Shown: one piece after another, positions 16,525-26,140 of the stretch
How positions within the stretch are numbered: the first letter of the stretch is position 1
Layout of the letters: each line of letters begins with the position of its first letter
Assembly (NCBI RefSeq): GCF_036173065.1
Contig: NZ_CP108041.1
Span: forward strand, 1,178,001-1,242,000
Direction of reading: 5' to 3'
DNA from: Rhodococcus sp. NBC_00297
GTDB lineage: Bacteria > Actinomycetota > Actinomycetes > Mycobacteriales > Mycobacteriaceae
DNA length: 64,000 nucleotides
The notes under the pieces: generated by a model
The model's input: the letters and a program-made list of their open reading frames with translations, nothing else
Told to the model about the DNA's origin: nothing
The model's database searches: none
Made by a program: the position numbers and the translations under genes

Positions 16525-17196
16525 TCAGAACTTCTGCTCGGACGCCTGGACCCACACGGTCCCTGCGCCGCCGATAGCGAGTTGCACCGCTTCACCCGAA
16601 CCGCGGCCGACGGCGTCACGCCACCCGACGTTCGCCGAGATGTCGACGGTGAGAGTGCCGCGGTGACACACGTACGCCTGCGGATCGACGACCACCTGCG
16701 GCCGGTGCGGACCCACCTCGATCTCGACCGTCCCACCGTGGGCCAGCACGGCCACCTGCCCACGTCCGGCGACCTGTGTCGTGAACATGCCCTGCCCGGT
16801 CATCGCCCCGCGCACCGCGCCGCGGACCCCTCCCTGCTGCGTCAGGGGTACGACCGATGTCGAGAGTGCGCCACTGTGTGCGAGCAACCGTGACGCCTCG
16901 ACCGAGAGGACACCGGTCCCGTCGAGATCGATGACGGACACGTGCAGCCCGGCGTGGCCGTAGTGCACGGTGCCGGACCCCTCGGCGGCCATCATGGCGA
17001 CGTGCTCGCCCGACATCATCCGGCCGGCCATACCCGCGACGGCACCCATCCCCGGCATGCCGCCCGCGCCGCCGATCGTGTGCGGGACGAAGCGGACGTC
17101 GCCCTGGTGGAACAACATGGATCCACGGCGCGCGAGCGTGGGCGATCCCGGGGCGACGGTCGACTTCACGACCTTGCTGGTGACGAGTTCCAACAT
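16525..17196 (-). CDS. AIM24-family protein (second of three)
   Basis: The 223-residue AIM24 paralog has a glycine/methionine-rich insertion near residues 43-65 (GGAGGMPGMGAVAGMAGRMM), a region that in bacterial members is similar in composition to the GMGGGGG loop of the first gene. The C-terminus VVVDPQAYVCHRGTLTVDI then GSGEAVQLAIGGAGTVWVQ is diagnostic. Its ATG at 17196 lies one base after the stop of the first AIM24 gene. Function unknown. Confidence 0.88.
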   Translation of the reverse strand: MLELVTSKVVKSTVAPGSPTLARRGSMLFHQGDVRFVPHTIGGAGGMPGMGAVAGMAGRMMSGEHVAMMAAEGSGTVHYGHAGLHVSVIDLDGTGVLSVEASRLLAHSGALSTSVVPLTQQGGVRGAVRGAMTGQGMFTTQVAGRGQVAVLAHGGTVEIEVGPHRPQVVVDPQAYVCHRGTLTVDISANVGWRDAVGRGSGEAVQLAIGGAGTVWVQASEQKF

Positions 17197-17197
17197 G

Positions 17198-17884
17198 TCA
17201 GCGCTCCTGCGGCTGGATGTAGACGACACCGGTGCCGTCGAAGCGGAGGGAGAAGGCCTCGCCGCTCCCGCCGCCGACGGCCGACCGCCACGTGACGTCG
17301 GTGACGAAGCTCTGTGTCACCTGACCTCGGTGCGCGACGAAGGCGTCCGGATCGACCACCAACGGGTACTGCGGCGACACCTCGAGCGCGATGAGCGGTC
17401 CACCCGCGGACAGCAGCCCCACCTCGCCCTGTCCACTGACGACCGTCGTGAACAGGCCCTGCCCGGACGAGGCGCCGCGGAGCCCGGCGAAGGCCACATC
17501 GGACCGCAGCCCGCCGGACAGAGCGAGCAACTGCGACGATTCGACGTGGAGTGCGTCACCCGCCAACGGCACGACGACGACGTGCTGCGCGTCGACCGCG
17601 AGCCGCACCGTTCCCTGCCCCGCCATCTCCATCAGGGACAGCGACTCGCCGGTGACCTTCTGCTTGAGAGCGGCGCGCAGTCCACCGCCACCGCCCATCC
17701 CGGCGTTCCGGAAGGTCACCTGGCCCTCGTACGCGATCATCGATCCGGTGACCGCCCGCACGCTGTCCCCGTGCAGGTCGACGACCAGAACGCGGTGTCC
17801 CTCGGTTCTCAGTTGCGCCACGGCAGACAGAATGGCAGACAACGGCCGTCGCCACAGTGGCTCCGGTGATCTGTCCCCTGCCAC
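17198..17884 (-). CDS. AIM24-family protein (first of three)
   Basis: The AIM24 paralog includes the typical GSMIAYEGQVTFRNAGMGGG, the central HVESSQLLALSGGLRSDVAF and the C-terminal YPLVVDPDAFVAHRGQVTQ. The start is uncertain: GTG codons occur at 17902, 17884 and 17821, and a TTG at 17842. I give 17884 because TACTGT lies shortly before it in the transcription direction, allowing a leaderless start; that choice is weak. First gene of the three-paralog operon. Confidence 0.85.
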   Translation of the reverse strand: MAGDRSPEPLWRRPLSAILSAVAQLRTEGHRVLVVDLHGDSVRAVTGSMIAYEGQVTFRNAGMGGGGGLRAALKQKVTGESLSLMEMAGQGTVRLAVDAQHVVVVPLAGDALHVESSQLLALSGGLRSDVAFAGLRGASSGQGLFTTVVSGQGEVGLLSAGGPLIALEVSPQYPLVVDPDAFVAHRGQVTQSFVTDVTWRSAVGGGSGEAFSLRFDGTGVVYIQPQER

Positions 17885-18066
17885 CGACTCCGAGTGACGC
17901 ACAGTACATCGAGTTCGTTTCTCGCAGAAGTCACAACACCTGCACCCCGTACCCCGCGGCATATACTGGATGGGGTCGACGGCGGGCGGGCGTAACGAAC
18001 TGTCGCCCCGCTCGATGAACGTCTACCGGACGGTACGCACCCCTCGCGGCGGCTCGTCGAAGCAAT

Positions 18067-18095
18067 TCACATCGAAGTTACGGTGCCGTAGGCTG
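18067..18095 (+). promoter_or_regulatory. desA1 promoter with internal dyad
   Basis: TTCACA (18067-18072) and TAGGCT (18090-18095) are 17 bases apart and about 70 bases before the desA1 start. A small dyad, TACGG-TG-CCGTA (18080-18091), sits inside the spacer and could be an operator. In mycobacteria desA1 is repressed by a TetR-type regulator (MadR), but I cannot tell whether this is its site. Confidence 0.4.
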
Positions 18096-18165
18096 CCCTC
18101 ACAGTACGAGGCAGCGCGGTCATCGCGCGGAAGCAGTGAGCCGAACACCATTCTGGAGGACACGC

Positions 18166-19134
18166 ATGGCACGGGATCTGACCCAACTGGAGCTGCTCGG
18201 AGAGCTGCAGCCGGTTGCGGAAGAGAATCTGAACCGGCATCTCTCCATGGCGAAGGAGTGGCACCCCCACGACTACGTCCCCTGGGACGAGGGGCGTAAC
18301 TTCGCCGCGCTCGGTGGCGAGGACTGGTCGCCCGAACAGTCTCGGCTCGACGAGGTGGCCAAGGCCGCCATGATCACCAACCTCCTCACCGAGGACAACC
18401 TGCCGTCGTACCACCGCGAGATCGCGGAGAACTTCTCGCAGGACGGCGCCTGGGGCACCTGGGTGGGCCGGTGGACCGCCGAGGAGAACCGCCACGGCAT
18501 CGTCATGCGCGACTACCTGGTGGTCACGCGCGGAGTGGATCCCGTCGCCCTCGAGCAGGCCCGCATCGAGCACATGACCAACGGCTTCTCCTCGGCCGCT
18601 GCCGGTGGCCACGATCAGATGGGCTTCCTGCACTCCGTCTCGTACGTGACGTTCCAGGAGCTGGCCACGCGAGTGAGCCACCGCAACACGGGCAAGGTCT
18701 GCAACGACCCCATCGCCGACCGCATGCTCCAGCGCATCGCGGCCGACGAGAACCTGCACATGATCTTCTACCGCAACCTGTGCGGTGCGGCGCTCGACAT
18801 CTCGCCCGACCAGGCGCTGCGTGCCATCGCCGACATCGTGCAGAACTTCCAGATGCCCGGCGCCGGCATGCCCAACTTCCGCCGCAACGGCGTGCTGATG
18901 GCCAAGCACGGGATCTACGATCTGCGTCAGCACCTCGAGGACGTCGTCATGCCGGTGCTGCGCAAGTGGAACATCTTCGATCGCACCGACTTCACCGCCG
19001 AGGGCGAGCAGACGCGTGAGGAGCTCGCCGCCTTCCTCGAGAAGCTGGAGAAGGACGTTCTCAAGTTCGAGGAGCAGCGCGACCGCATGCTGTCCCGCGA
19101 GGCTGCCAAGCGGCAGGCCGCGCAGGCATCCTGA
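18166..19134 (+). CDS. desA1: Acyl-ACP (stearoyl-ACP type) desaturase
   Basis: This 322-residue soluble di-iron enzyme introduces double bonds into acyl chains carried on acyl carrier protein. In mycobacteria DesA1 acts in mycolic acid synthesis. Iron ligands are visible in EENRHG (about 106-111) and ADENLHM (about 204-210). The sequence DFTAEGEQTREELAAFLEKL and beyond is the usual helical C-terminus. The ATG at 18166 follows CTGGAGGA. The downstream order (dus, LCP protein, phoU, pstB) is that of M. tuberculosis Rv0824c to Rv0820, which supports the symbol. Confidence 0.92.
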   Translation: MARDLTQLELLGELQPVAEENLNRHLSMAKEWHPHDYVPWDEGRNFAALGGEDWSPEQSRLDEVAKAAMITNLLTEDNLPSYHREIAENFSQDGAWGTWVGRWTAEENRHGIVMRDYLVVTRGVDPVALEQARIEHMTNGFSSAAAGGHDQMGFLHSVSYVTFQELATRVSHRNTGKVCNDPIADRMLQRIAADENLHMIFYRNLCGAALDISPDQALRAIADIVQNFQMPGAGMPNFRRNGVLMAKHGIYDLRQHLEDVVMPVLRKWNIFDRTDFTAEGEQTREELAAFLEKLEKDVLKFEEQRDRMLSREAAKRQAAQAS

Positions 19135-19185
19135 CCCGCACCGCACCACGGAGTGGCCGAGTGCCAGTTCCGACGGATACCCTCG

Positions 19186-19222
19186 ATGTGCCCGGCACCC
19201 GTTCCGCGGATGCCGGGCACAT
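19186..19222 (+). terminator. Terminator after desA1
   Basis: A perfect 12-bp stem (ATGTGCCCGGCA/TGCCGGGCACAT) with a 13-base loop lies 52 bases after the desA1 stop, followed by CGCTGTTTCCC. Confidence 0.7.
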
Positions 19223-19261
19223 CGCTGTTTCCCGTCGACCATGTCTGGTGTGTGATCAACC

Positions 19262-20401
19262 ATGACTCTGCAGATCGGTTCCCTCGCCCTGCGTAGTCCC
19301 GTCGTCCTCGCGCCGATGGCCGGTGTCACCAACGTGGCGTTCCGCACGCTGTGTCGGGAGCTCGAGGAGACGCTGACGGGCAGCACCTCCGGGCTCTACG
19401 TCTGCGAGATGGTCACCGCGCGTGCCCTCGTCGAGCGGCAGCCCGCCACGTTGCACATGACCACGTTCGGCCCGACCGAGACGCCTCGCTCGTTGCAGCT
19501 CTACACCGTGGACCCGGACACGACGTACGACGCCGCGAAGATGATCGTCGACGAGAACATGGCCGACCACATCGACATGAACTTCGGCTGCCCCGTGCCC
19601 AAGGTGACGCGCAAGGGCGGCGGCGCCGCCCTGCCGTACAAGCGATCGCTGTTCGGACGCATCGTCGCCGCGGCGGTGAAGGCCACCGAGGGGACCGACA
19701 TCCCGGTGACCGTCAAGTTCCGGATCGGCATCGACGACGAGCATCACACGCACCTCGACGCAGGACGGATCGCCGCCGGCGAGGGTGCTGCGGCCGTCGC
19801 GCTCCATGCGCGCACCGCGGCGCAGCGTTACTCCGGTACGGCCGACTGGTCCGAGATCGCGCGCCTCAAGGATCACGTTCGCGACGTCCCCGTCCTGGGC
19901 AACGGCGACATCTTCGACGCGTCCGACGCCGCCCGCATGATGGCCGAGACCGGCTGCGACGGCGTGGTCGTCGGCCGCGGCTGCCTGGGACGCCCCTGGC
20001 TCTTCGCCGAACTGTCCGCCGCTCTGCGCGGCACCAGTGCGCCGACGCCGCCCACGCTGGGCGAGGTCGCCGTCATCATGCGTCGGCACGCGGAACTGCT
20101 GTCCGACCACCACGGCGAGGGCCGCGGGCTCCGGGAGATGCGCAAGCACGTCGCCTGGTACATGCGCGGCTTCCCGGCAGGCTCGGACCTGCGGGTACGC
20201 ATGGCCACCGTCTCGACACTCGCGGAGCTCGACGAGCTGCTGGCTCGCCTGGATCCGACCGTTCCCTTCCCGGCCGACGCCGAGGGCCCCCGCGGTCGCC
20301 AGGGTTCCCCCGGCGCAGTGTCGCTGCCCGACGGCTGGCTCGACGATCCCGACGACTGTGCGGTGCCGGCGGGCGCCGATCTGATGCACTCGGGCGGATG
20401 A
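19262..20401 (+). CDS. dusB: tRNA-dihydrouridine synthase
   Basis: The 379-residue flavoenzyme reduces uridines in the D-loop of tRNA. The FMN barrel starts with SPVVLAPMAGVTNVAFR (12-28). The catalytic cysteine is C110 in MNFGCPVPKVTRKGGGAALP, and KFRIGIDDEH, ALHARTAAQRYSG and GNGDIF are conserved barrel motifs. The C-terminal 60 residues are acidic and unconserved. It corresponds by position to M. tuberculosis Rv0823c. Subfamily (DusB) is inferred from the cysteine motif. Confidence 0.92.
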   Translation: MTLQIGSLALRSPVVLAPMAGVTNVAFRTLCRELEETLTGSTSGLYVCEMVTARALVERQPATLHMTTFGPTETPRSLQLYTVDPDTTYDAAKMIVDENMADHIDMNFGCPVPKVTRKGGGAALPYKRSLFGRIVAAAVKATEGTDIPVTVKFRIGIDDEHHTHLDAGRIAAGEGAAAVALHARTAAQRYSGTADWSEIARLKDHVRDVPVLGNGDIFDASDAARMMAETGCDGVVVGRGCLGRPWLFAELSAALRGTSAPTPPTLGEVAVIMRRHAELLSDHHGEGRGLREMRKHVAWYMRGFPAGSDLRVRMATVSTLAELDELLARLDPTVPFPADAEGPRGRQGSPGAVSLPDGWLDDPDDCAVPAGADLMHSGG

Positions 20402-20464
20402 TCAGTACTATGGCGTCGATCCGTCGACCACTGTTCGACGCCCGAGAGAAAGACGGAACGACCA

Positions 20465-22447
20465 GTGGGTGACGAGAACGAACCGGGGTCGCCCACACCC
20501 GGACGACGCGCCCCCTGGGAGCGTCCCATCTCGCGAGTGCCGCGCTCCGATCGCGACCCCGAGACACCGTCTCCCCCGTCCGAGCAGCCCGCGCCGGAAC
20601 AGCGCCCGCCAGCGGATCGACCCGAGCCCGAGCAGACCCCGCCGTCCTCGTCCGACGACCAGGATCGACGGCTCTCGGTGGCCGAGGTCGTGGATCGGAT
20701 CTCCCGCATCGGTTCCAACCGGGGACGCGCAGCGGGTCGCGACGACTCGCCGACCTCCGGCGCGGACGATCGAGCGGTCGCGTCGAGCCCTCCACCGTCC
20801 CCGCCGGTTCCACCTCGCGAGGATCCCGAGCCGCCCACCGAGGTGATCGCCCCCGTCGTGGACGAGCGACGCACCGCAGAGCGTCCGGCGCCCGAGGCGG
20901 TCGGCCCCGTCGCACCCCCGACGCTCACGCGGCTCGCCCTCAGCAGGGCACGCAAGCGCAAGCGGATGCGGGTCGCCGGCCGTGTCGGCGTCTCGATGGT
21001 CTCGATCCTGGCCCTGGTCATCACCGGTGTCGTGTGGGGATATCTCCGGGCGACCGACCGCGGGTTCGAGCAGGTCGCGGCCCTGGACACCGAGTCCACC
21101 GACGTGGTCGACGCGCCCGGCCAGTACGGCGACGAGACCTACCTCATCGTCGGGACGGACACCCGAGCCGGAGCCAGTGGTGAGATCGGCGCCGGCACGG
21201 TGGCCGATGCCGAGGGTGCACGGTCCGACACCGTCATGCTCATCAACATCCCGGCCGACCGCAGTCGCGTGGTCGCCGTGTCGTTCCCCCGCGACCTCGA
21301 CGTCGAACGCCCCGAGTGCGAGGGCTGGGACAGCACCACCGGTGACTACACGGGCGAGATGTATCCCGCCGCGGACGGCGACAAGCTCAACGCGACCTAC
21401 GCGCTCGGTGGACCCAAGTGCCTGGTCAAGATCATTCAGAAGATCTCCGGACTGCGGATCGGCCACTTCGTGGGTATCGACTTCGCCGGCTTCGAGTCGA
21501 TGGTCGACGAGGTCGGCGGGGTGGACGTGTGTTCCCCGGTTCCGCTGGTCGACGAGGAGCTGGGAACGGTCCTGGCCACCGCGGGCGAACAGCGCATCGA
21601 CGGACGCACCGCGCTCAACTACGTGCGCGCCCGCAAGGTGGACGCCGAGGGCACCGGTGACTACGGACGCATCAAACGTCAGCAACTCTTCCTGTCCTCG
21701 CTCCTGCGCTCCGTGCTGAGCAACCGCGTGCTGTTCGACCCGGGCGCCCTCAACGGTTTCGTCACGGCGTTCACCCGCGACACGTTCGTCGAGAACGTGA
21801 AGACGTCGGATCTGCTGACGCTCGGCAAGTCGCTGCGCGGCGTCGAGGCGGGCGCGGTCACGTTCCTCACCGTCCCCACCGCGGGTACCACCGACTACGG
21901 CAACGAGATCCCGCGCACCGACGACATCAAGGCGATCTTCCAGGCGATCATCGACGACCAGCCGCTCCCCGGTGAGGAACGCGCACCCGAGACCACCCCC
22001 GAGGTCGCGCCGCCGGTCACCACCGAACCGCAGGTCGCGGTCGACCCCTCGCTGGTGTCGGTCCAGATCTCCAATGCCTCGGAGACCAGCGGACTGGCCG
22101 CCACCACCGCGGACGAACTGGCGGCCTACGGCTTCCAGGTCGTCGGGACCGGCAACGCCGAGACCACCGGTGCCGCGGCGACCGTCGTGCGGTACGGCGC
22201 CGGGTCGATCGCGGACGCGTCGACGGTGGCCAGCACCATTCCGGGAGCGGTTCTCGAGGAGACGCCGACTCTGGGCGGCATCGTCGAGGTCGTCCTGGGG
22301 ACGGATTTCCAGGGCTTCCTGACGCCGCCGACCGTCGTCGGAGACCTGCTACCGACCTTCGCGACGGGGGTCTCCGGAGCGTCCACGGAGGTCGCGCTCC
22401 CCAGCGATCTGACGGTCACGAACGGGGCGGACGAGTCCTGTGTGTGA
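20465..22447 (+). CDS. LCP-family cell-wall ligase (LytR-CpsA-Psr) with LytR_C domain
   Basis: The 660-residue protein has a long disordered, proline-rich cytoplasmic part (1-160), one membrane helix (about 174-193), an extracytoplasmic LCP domain (about 225-410; SDTVMLINIPADRSRVVAVSFPRD and GGPKCLVKIIQKISG), and a C-terminal LytR_C domain (about 525-610) followed by a variable tail. LCP enzymes transfer polymers such as arabinogalactan onto peptidoglycan. GTG start at 20465. Its position between dus and phoU matches Rv0822c. A basic patch (RARKRKRMR) precedes the membrane helix. Confidence 0.9.
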   Translation: MGDENEPGSPTPGRRAPWERPISRVPRSDRDPETPSPPSEQPAPEQRPPADRPEPEQTPPSSSDDQDRRLSVAEVVDRISRIGSNRGRAAGRDDSPTSGADDRAVASSPPPSPPVPPREDPEPPTEVIAPVVDERRTAERPAPEAVGPVAPPTLTRLALSRARKRKRMRVAGRVGVSMVSILALVITGVVWGYLRATDRGFEQVAALDTESTDVVDAPGQYGDETYLIVGTDTRAGASGEIGAGTVADAEGARSDTVMLINIPADRSRVVAVSFPRDLDVERPECEGWDSTTGDYTGEMYPAADGDKLNATYALGGPKCLVKIIQKISGLRIGHFVGIDFAGFESMVDEVGGVDVCSPVPLVDEELGTVLATAGEQRIDGRTALNYVRARKVDAEGTGDYGRIKRQQLFLSSLLRSVLSNRVLFDPGALNGFVTAFTRDTFVENVKTSDLLTLGKSLRGVEAGAVTFLTVPTAGTTDYGNEIPRTDDIKAIFQAIIDDQPLPGEERAPETTPEVAPPVTTEPQVAVDPSLVSVQISNASETSGLAATTADELAAYGFQVVGTGNAETTGAAATVVRYGAGSIADASTVASTIPGAVLEETPTLGGIVEVVLGTDFQGFLTPPTVVGDLLPTFATGVSGASTEVALPSDLTVTNGADESCV

Positions 22448-22461
22448 ATCGCTGCTCCGCA

Positions 22462-22483
22462 TTCACCGCCCGTTCACCGCCTG
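22462..22483 (+). promoter_or_regulatory. PHO box upstream of phoU
   Basis: Two direct repeats, TTCACCGCCCG and TTCACCGCCTG, start at 22462 and 22473, exactly 11 bases apart, as in actinobacterial PhoP (phosphate regulator) sites. They sit about 33 bases before a TAAAAT -10 box (22511-22516). Confidence 0.75.
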
Positions 22484-22510
22484 CATGCCCTGTACCCACG
22501 TACGGCCGAG

Positions 22511-22516
22511 TAAAAT
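22511..22516 (+). promoter_or_regulatory. -10 box of a leaderless phoU transcript
   Basis: TAAAAT is followed after six bases by the phoU ATG at 22523. No ribosome site precedes the ATG, consistent with a leaderless mRNA. Confidence 0.55.
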
Positions 22517-22522
22517 CGGGCC

Positions 22523-23200
22523 ATGCGCGTGGCTTACAACGAACAGATGACAGAACTCGCCGACCTGCTCGGCGAGATGGCCGCCCTGGCCGGTAGTGCG
22601 ATGGAGCGCGCCACGCAGTCCCTGCTGCAGGCGGATCTCCGGATCGCCGAGCAGGTAATCGGCGAGCACGACAAGATCACCGACCTCAGTGCCCAGGCAG
22701 AGGAGCGCGCCTTCGCGTTGCTGGCTCTCCAGGCACCCGTCGCCGGCGACCTCCGCTCGGTGGTCTCCGGTATCCAGATCGTCGCCGACATCGACCGGAT
22801 GGGCGCTCTCGCCCTGCACGTCGCCAAGATCGCGCGTCGTCGCCACCCCCAGCACGCACTGCCGGAGGAGGTCAACGGTTACTTCGCCGAGATGGGACGC
22901 ATCGCCGTCGCTCTCGGCTCCTCCGCACGTGAGGTGCTCGAGACCCGCGACCCCGAGCGCGCCGCGAAGCTCCGTGAGGAGGACGAGGCGATGGACGACC
23001 TGCACCGCCACCTGTTCAGCGTCCTCATGGACAAGGAGTGGAAGCACGGCGTCGCCGCAGCCGTCGACGTGACCCTGCTGGGTCGCTTCTACGAGCGCTT
23101 CGCCGACCACGCCGTCGAGGTGGGCCGCCGAGTCATCTTCCTGGTCACCGGCAGCCTGCCCAGCGACCTGCCGACGCCTCCCGCGCAGCACGTGTCCTAG
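22523..23200 (+). CDS. phoU: Phosphate transport system regulator PhoU
   Basis: The 225-residue all-helical protein has the two PhoU repeats (about 5-95 and 110-210), each with a metal-binding-type E/DxxxD element such as [20 protein letters not shown] and [17 protein letters not shown]. PhoU links the Pst transporter to the phosphate-sensing two-component system and keeps it off when phosphate is plentiful. It faces pstB on the opposite strand across a shared terminator. An upstream PHO box suggests it is itself phosphate-regulated. It matches the position of M. tuberculosis phoY2. Confidence 0.95.
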   Translation: MRVAYNEQMTELADLLGEMAALAGSAMERATQSLLQADLRIAEQVIGEHDKITDLSAQAEERAFALLALQAPVAGDLRSVVSGIQIVADIDRMGALALHVAKIARRRHPQHALPEEVNGYFAEMGRIAVALGSSAREVLETRDPERAAKLREEDEAMDDLHRHLFSVLMDKEWKHGVAAAVDVTLLGRFYERFADHAVEVGRRVIFLVTGSLPSDLPTPPAQHVS

Positions 23201-23227
23201 TTCTTCCACTCGGTACCCGGACGCACG

Positions 23228-23261
23228 AAAGGGCGCCCTCCCCGCGGGGAGGGCGCCCTTT
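23228..23261. terminator. Bidirectional terminator between phoU and pstB
   Basis: A 34-bp perfect palindrome reads AAAGGGCGCCCTCCCC on its left arm and the exact complement on its right, 16 bp per arm with a GC centre. It ends in TTT on both strands and separates two convergent genes. Confidence 0.9.
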
Positions 23262-23287
23262 CCGTGTGTGGACGCGCGAGCTGCGGT

Positions 23288-24064
23288 CTAGCCGAAGCGA
23301 CCGGAGATGTAGTCCTCGGTGGCCTTCTGCGACGGGTTGGAGAAGATCTTCTCGGTGTCGTCGATCTCGATCAGGTTGCCGGGCTTGCCGGTGGCCTCGA
23401 GGTTGAAGAAGCCGGTCTGGTCGCTCACACGTGCAGCCTGCTGCATGTTGTGCGTGACGATGACGATGGTGAAGTCCTTCTTCAGCTCACCGATCAGGTC
23501 CTCGATCGCCAGCGTCGAGATCGGGTCGAGAGCCGAGCAGGGCTCGTCCATGAGCAGGACGTCGGGCTGCACCGCGATCGCGCGGGCGATGCACAGACGC
23601 TGCTGCTGACCACCGGACAGACCGCCGCCCGGCTTGTCGAGGCGGTCCTTGACCTCGTTCCACAGGTTCGCGCCCTTGAGCGACTCCTCCGCGACCTCGT
23701 CCAGCTGCTTCTTGCTGCGGCCACCCTGCAACTTCAGGCCGGCCACGACGTTGTCGCGGATGGACATGGTGGGGAACGGGTTCGGACGCTGGAAGACCAT
23801 GCCGATGGTGCGGCGGACGCCGACCGGGTCGACGCCGGAACCGTAGATGTCCTCGCCGTCGAGCAGCACCGAGCCCTCGACGCGAGCACCCGGGGTGACC
23901 TCGTGCATGCGGTTCAGCGAGCGGAGCACCGTGGACTTGCCGCAGCCGGACGGTCCGATGAAGGCCGTGACGCTACGAGGAGGAACGGAGAGCGTCACGT
24001 TCGACACGGCGTGGAACTTGCCGTAGAAGATGTTGACGTCCTTGAGATCGAGTCGTTTTGCCAT
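23288..24064 (-). CDS. pstB: Phosphate ABC transporter ATP-binding protein PstB
   Basis: The 258-residue ATPase energises high-affinity phosphate import. Walker A is GPSGCGKST (37-45), the ABC signature LSGGQQQR lies near 148-155, and Walker B is [25 protein letters not shown] and [22 protein letters not shown] are typical of PstB. It is the last gene of pstS-C-A-B, 15 bases after pstA. The equivalent gene in M. tuberculosis is phoT. Confidence 0.97.
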   Translation of the reverse strand: MAKRLDLKDVNIFYGKFHAVSNVTLSVPPRSVTAFIGPSGCGKSTVLRSLNRMHEVTPGARVEGSVLLDGEDIYGSGVDPVGVRRTIGMVFQRPNPFPTMSIRDNVVAGLKLQGGRSKKQLDEVAEESLKGANLWNEVKDRLDKPGGGLSGGQQQRLCIARAIAVQPDVLLMDEPCSALDPISTLAIEDLIGELKKDFTIVIVTHNMQQAARVSDQTGFFNLEATGKPGNLIEIDDTEKIFSNPSQKATEDYISGRFG

Positions 24065-24079
24065 GTCGAGATCCTTCTG

Positions 24080-25009
24080 TCAGAAGTTCTTGGGAGCGAA
24101 GAAGCGGGAGACCAGCTTCGCGCCGATGTTCAGCACCGCGACGATGAGGATGAGGGTGAGGGCGGCACCCCACATCCGCTCGCTGGTGAGGGCAGCGGTT
24201 CCGGCCTTCTGGAGGTCGACCATCATGAGCGGCAGCGACGTCTGCGGACCGGCGAACAGGTTGAAGTTGATGGCCGTCGCGGACCCGACCAGGATCAGCA
24301 CCGGCGCCGTCTCACCCATGACGCGGGCGAGAGCGAGCATGATGCCCGTGACGATGCCCGAGAGCGCCGTCGGGACGACGATCTTGGCGATGGTCTTCCA
24401 CTTCGGCACACCCAGCGCGTACGACGCCTCGCGCAGGTCCTGGGGAACGATGCGCAGCATCTCCTCCGCCGAGCGCACGATCACGGGGATCATGAGCAGG
24501 ACCAGGGCGAGCGAGACAGCCAGACCCGACCGGTCGAAGCCGAACGTCGCGATCCACAGCGAGTAGATGAACAGCGCCGCGACGATGGACGGGACACCGG
24601 TGAGGATGTCGACCATGAACGTCGTGGCCTTCGCGAGCCGCGTACCCACGCCGTACTCGACGAGGTAGATGGCGACGAAGATACCGATCGGGATGGAGAT
24701 GACCGCGCAGAAGAGTCCCTGGAGCAGCGTTCCGACGATCGCGTGGTACGCGCCGCCGCCTTCCTTGAAGGGGGTGACACCCGCCTGCGAGTACTGCCAC
24801 CAGTCGGCCGACGCGACGGCCCCGATGCCGCGGGAGACGACGGTGTAGAGAACCCAGATCAGTGGGACGAGCGCGACGAGCACCGCGAGGGACACGAGGA
24901 CCGTCGCGATCGAGTCGGAGGCCTTGCGACGGGCACTGACACCCTGGAAGGTCGGCTCCTTGACGGGGCGATCCATGGTGGCGGTTCCACCGGACGTGGT
25001 GTCGGCCAT
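24080..25009 (-). CDS. pstA: Phosphate ABC transporter permease PstA
   Basis: The 309-residue integral membrane protein has six predicted helices and the permease EAA-like loop EASYALGVPKWKTIAKIVVP that docks onto PstB. The N-terminus carries a 30-residue cytoplasmic extension. It starts 3 bases after the pstC stop, so the two are translationally linked. With PstC it forms the phosphate channel. Confidence 0.95.
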   Translation of the reverse strand: MADTTSGGTATMDRPVKEPTFQGVSARRKASDSIATVLVSLAVLVALVPLIWVLYTVVSRGIGAVASADWWQYSQAGVTPFKEGGGAYHAIVGTLLQGLFCAVISIPIGIFVAIYLVEYGVGTRLAKATTFMVDILTGVPSIVAALFIYSLWIATFGFDRSGLAVSLALVLLMIPVIVRSAEEMLRIVPQDLREASYALGVPKWKTIAKIVVPTALSGIVTGIMLALARVMGETAPVLILVGSATAINFNLFAGPQTSLPLMMVDLQKAGTAALTSERMWGAALTLILIVAVLNIGAKLVSRFFAPKNF

Positions 25010-25012
25010 GGG

Positions 25013-26050
25013 TCAGTCCTTCTTTCCAGCGATGGCGGCGCGGGCGCCGGCGTTGACGACGAAGGTGAGGACGAACAGCACCAGGCCCGCGGCGATGTAG
25101 GCACCGGCCTGCAGCTGGTTGTTGAACTCACCCGCGGCCAGTGCGATCTTCGTCGCGAAGGTGTTGCCACCGTCGAACAGCGTCCAGCCGAACGTCTCCT
25201 GGGTGCTGCGGATGATGATGTAGAGCGCGATGGTCTCGCCGAGCGCGCGGCCCAGGCCCAGCATCGAGCCGCTGACGAAGCCGGACTTGCCGAACGGGAT
25301 GACCGTGGTGCGCACGACCTCCCACCGAGTGGCGCCGAGGGCGAGAGCAGCCTCGATCTGGCCACGGGGCGTCTGGACGAACACCTCGCGGGTGACCGCG
25401 GCGATGATCGGCAGGATCATGACGGCGAGCACGATCGCACCGGTGAAGATGGTGCCGCCGCCGGCGATGGAGACGGAACCGGTGGCGAAGAGCGGGAACC
25501 ACGCGAGGTTCGTGTTGAGCCACTCGGCGACGGGCGAGATGACCGGCGCGAGAACGTACAGGCCCCAGAGTCCGAAGACGATGGACGGCACGGCGGCCAG
25601 CAGGTCGATGACGTAGCCCAGCGGGCCCGCCAGGCGCTTCGGGGCGTAGTTGGTCAGGTAGATCGCGATGCCCAGTGCCACCGGCATGGCGATCAGCAGA
25701 GCCACCACCGACACCGTGGCCGTGACCAGGAACAGGTCACGGACGCCGAAGAGCATGGCGGACGTGTCCGACGTGCTCCACTGCCCGTTGTACGTGAAGA
25801 AGTTCACGGTGTTGTTCTGCAGCGCGGGGATCGCCCGCCACAGGAGGAACCCACCGATCGCCGCGATCAGGACGATGACGAAGACACCGGAACCGGTGGC
25901 GAGCGTCGAGAAGATGCGGTCACCCGGGCGGGTGACCGTACCTGAGGCTTTCTTGTCGGGCACTGGTGTCGGCGCTTCCGTCTTGCGAGCGGCGCTCACG
26001 GCCGATGTGGTGGCCGGCGTGACGTCGCTGATCGAATGGGTGTCGCTCAT
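25013..26050 (-). CDS. pstC: Phosphate ABC transporter permease PstC
   Basis: The roughly 345-residue permease has a hydrophilic N-terminus, six membrane helices and the coupling loop [36 protein letters not shown] is a conserved PstC motif. I chose the ATG at 26050 over the in-frame GTG three codons upstream (26059). It follows pstS by about 90 bases and precedes pstA by two bases. Confidence 0.95.
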   Translation of the reverse strand: MSDTHSISDVTPATTSAVSAARKTEAPTPVPDKKASGTVTRPGDRIFSTLATGSGVFVIVLIAAIGGFLLWRAIPALQNNTVNFFTYNGQWSTSDTSAMLFGVRDLFLVTATVSVVALLIAMPVALGIAIYLTNYAPKRLAGPLGYVIDLLAAVPSIVFGLWGLYVLAPVISPVAEWLNTNLAWFPLFATGSVSIAGGGTIFTGAIVLAVMILPIIAAVTREVFVQTPRGQIEAALALGATRWEVVRTTVIPFGKSGFVSGSMLGLGRALGETIALYIIIRSTQETFGWTLFDGGNTFATKIALAAGEFNNQLQAGAYIAAGLVLFVLTFVVNAGARAAIAGKKD

Positions 26051-26140
26051 ACCGCTCACTGTCTCGTGTGGGGTGGTACGGCATCGCCTGCATCACCCGG
26101 TGAATGGTCTTCGGGGGTGATGCAGGCGAGAACCAGTGTG

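Noticed and set aside
23264..25945. An 893-codon open frame on the plus strand
   Set aside because: It is antisense to pstB, pstA and pstC, has a composition rich in Arg/Asp/Glu/Gly typical of shadow frames and no recognisable domain.
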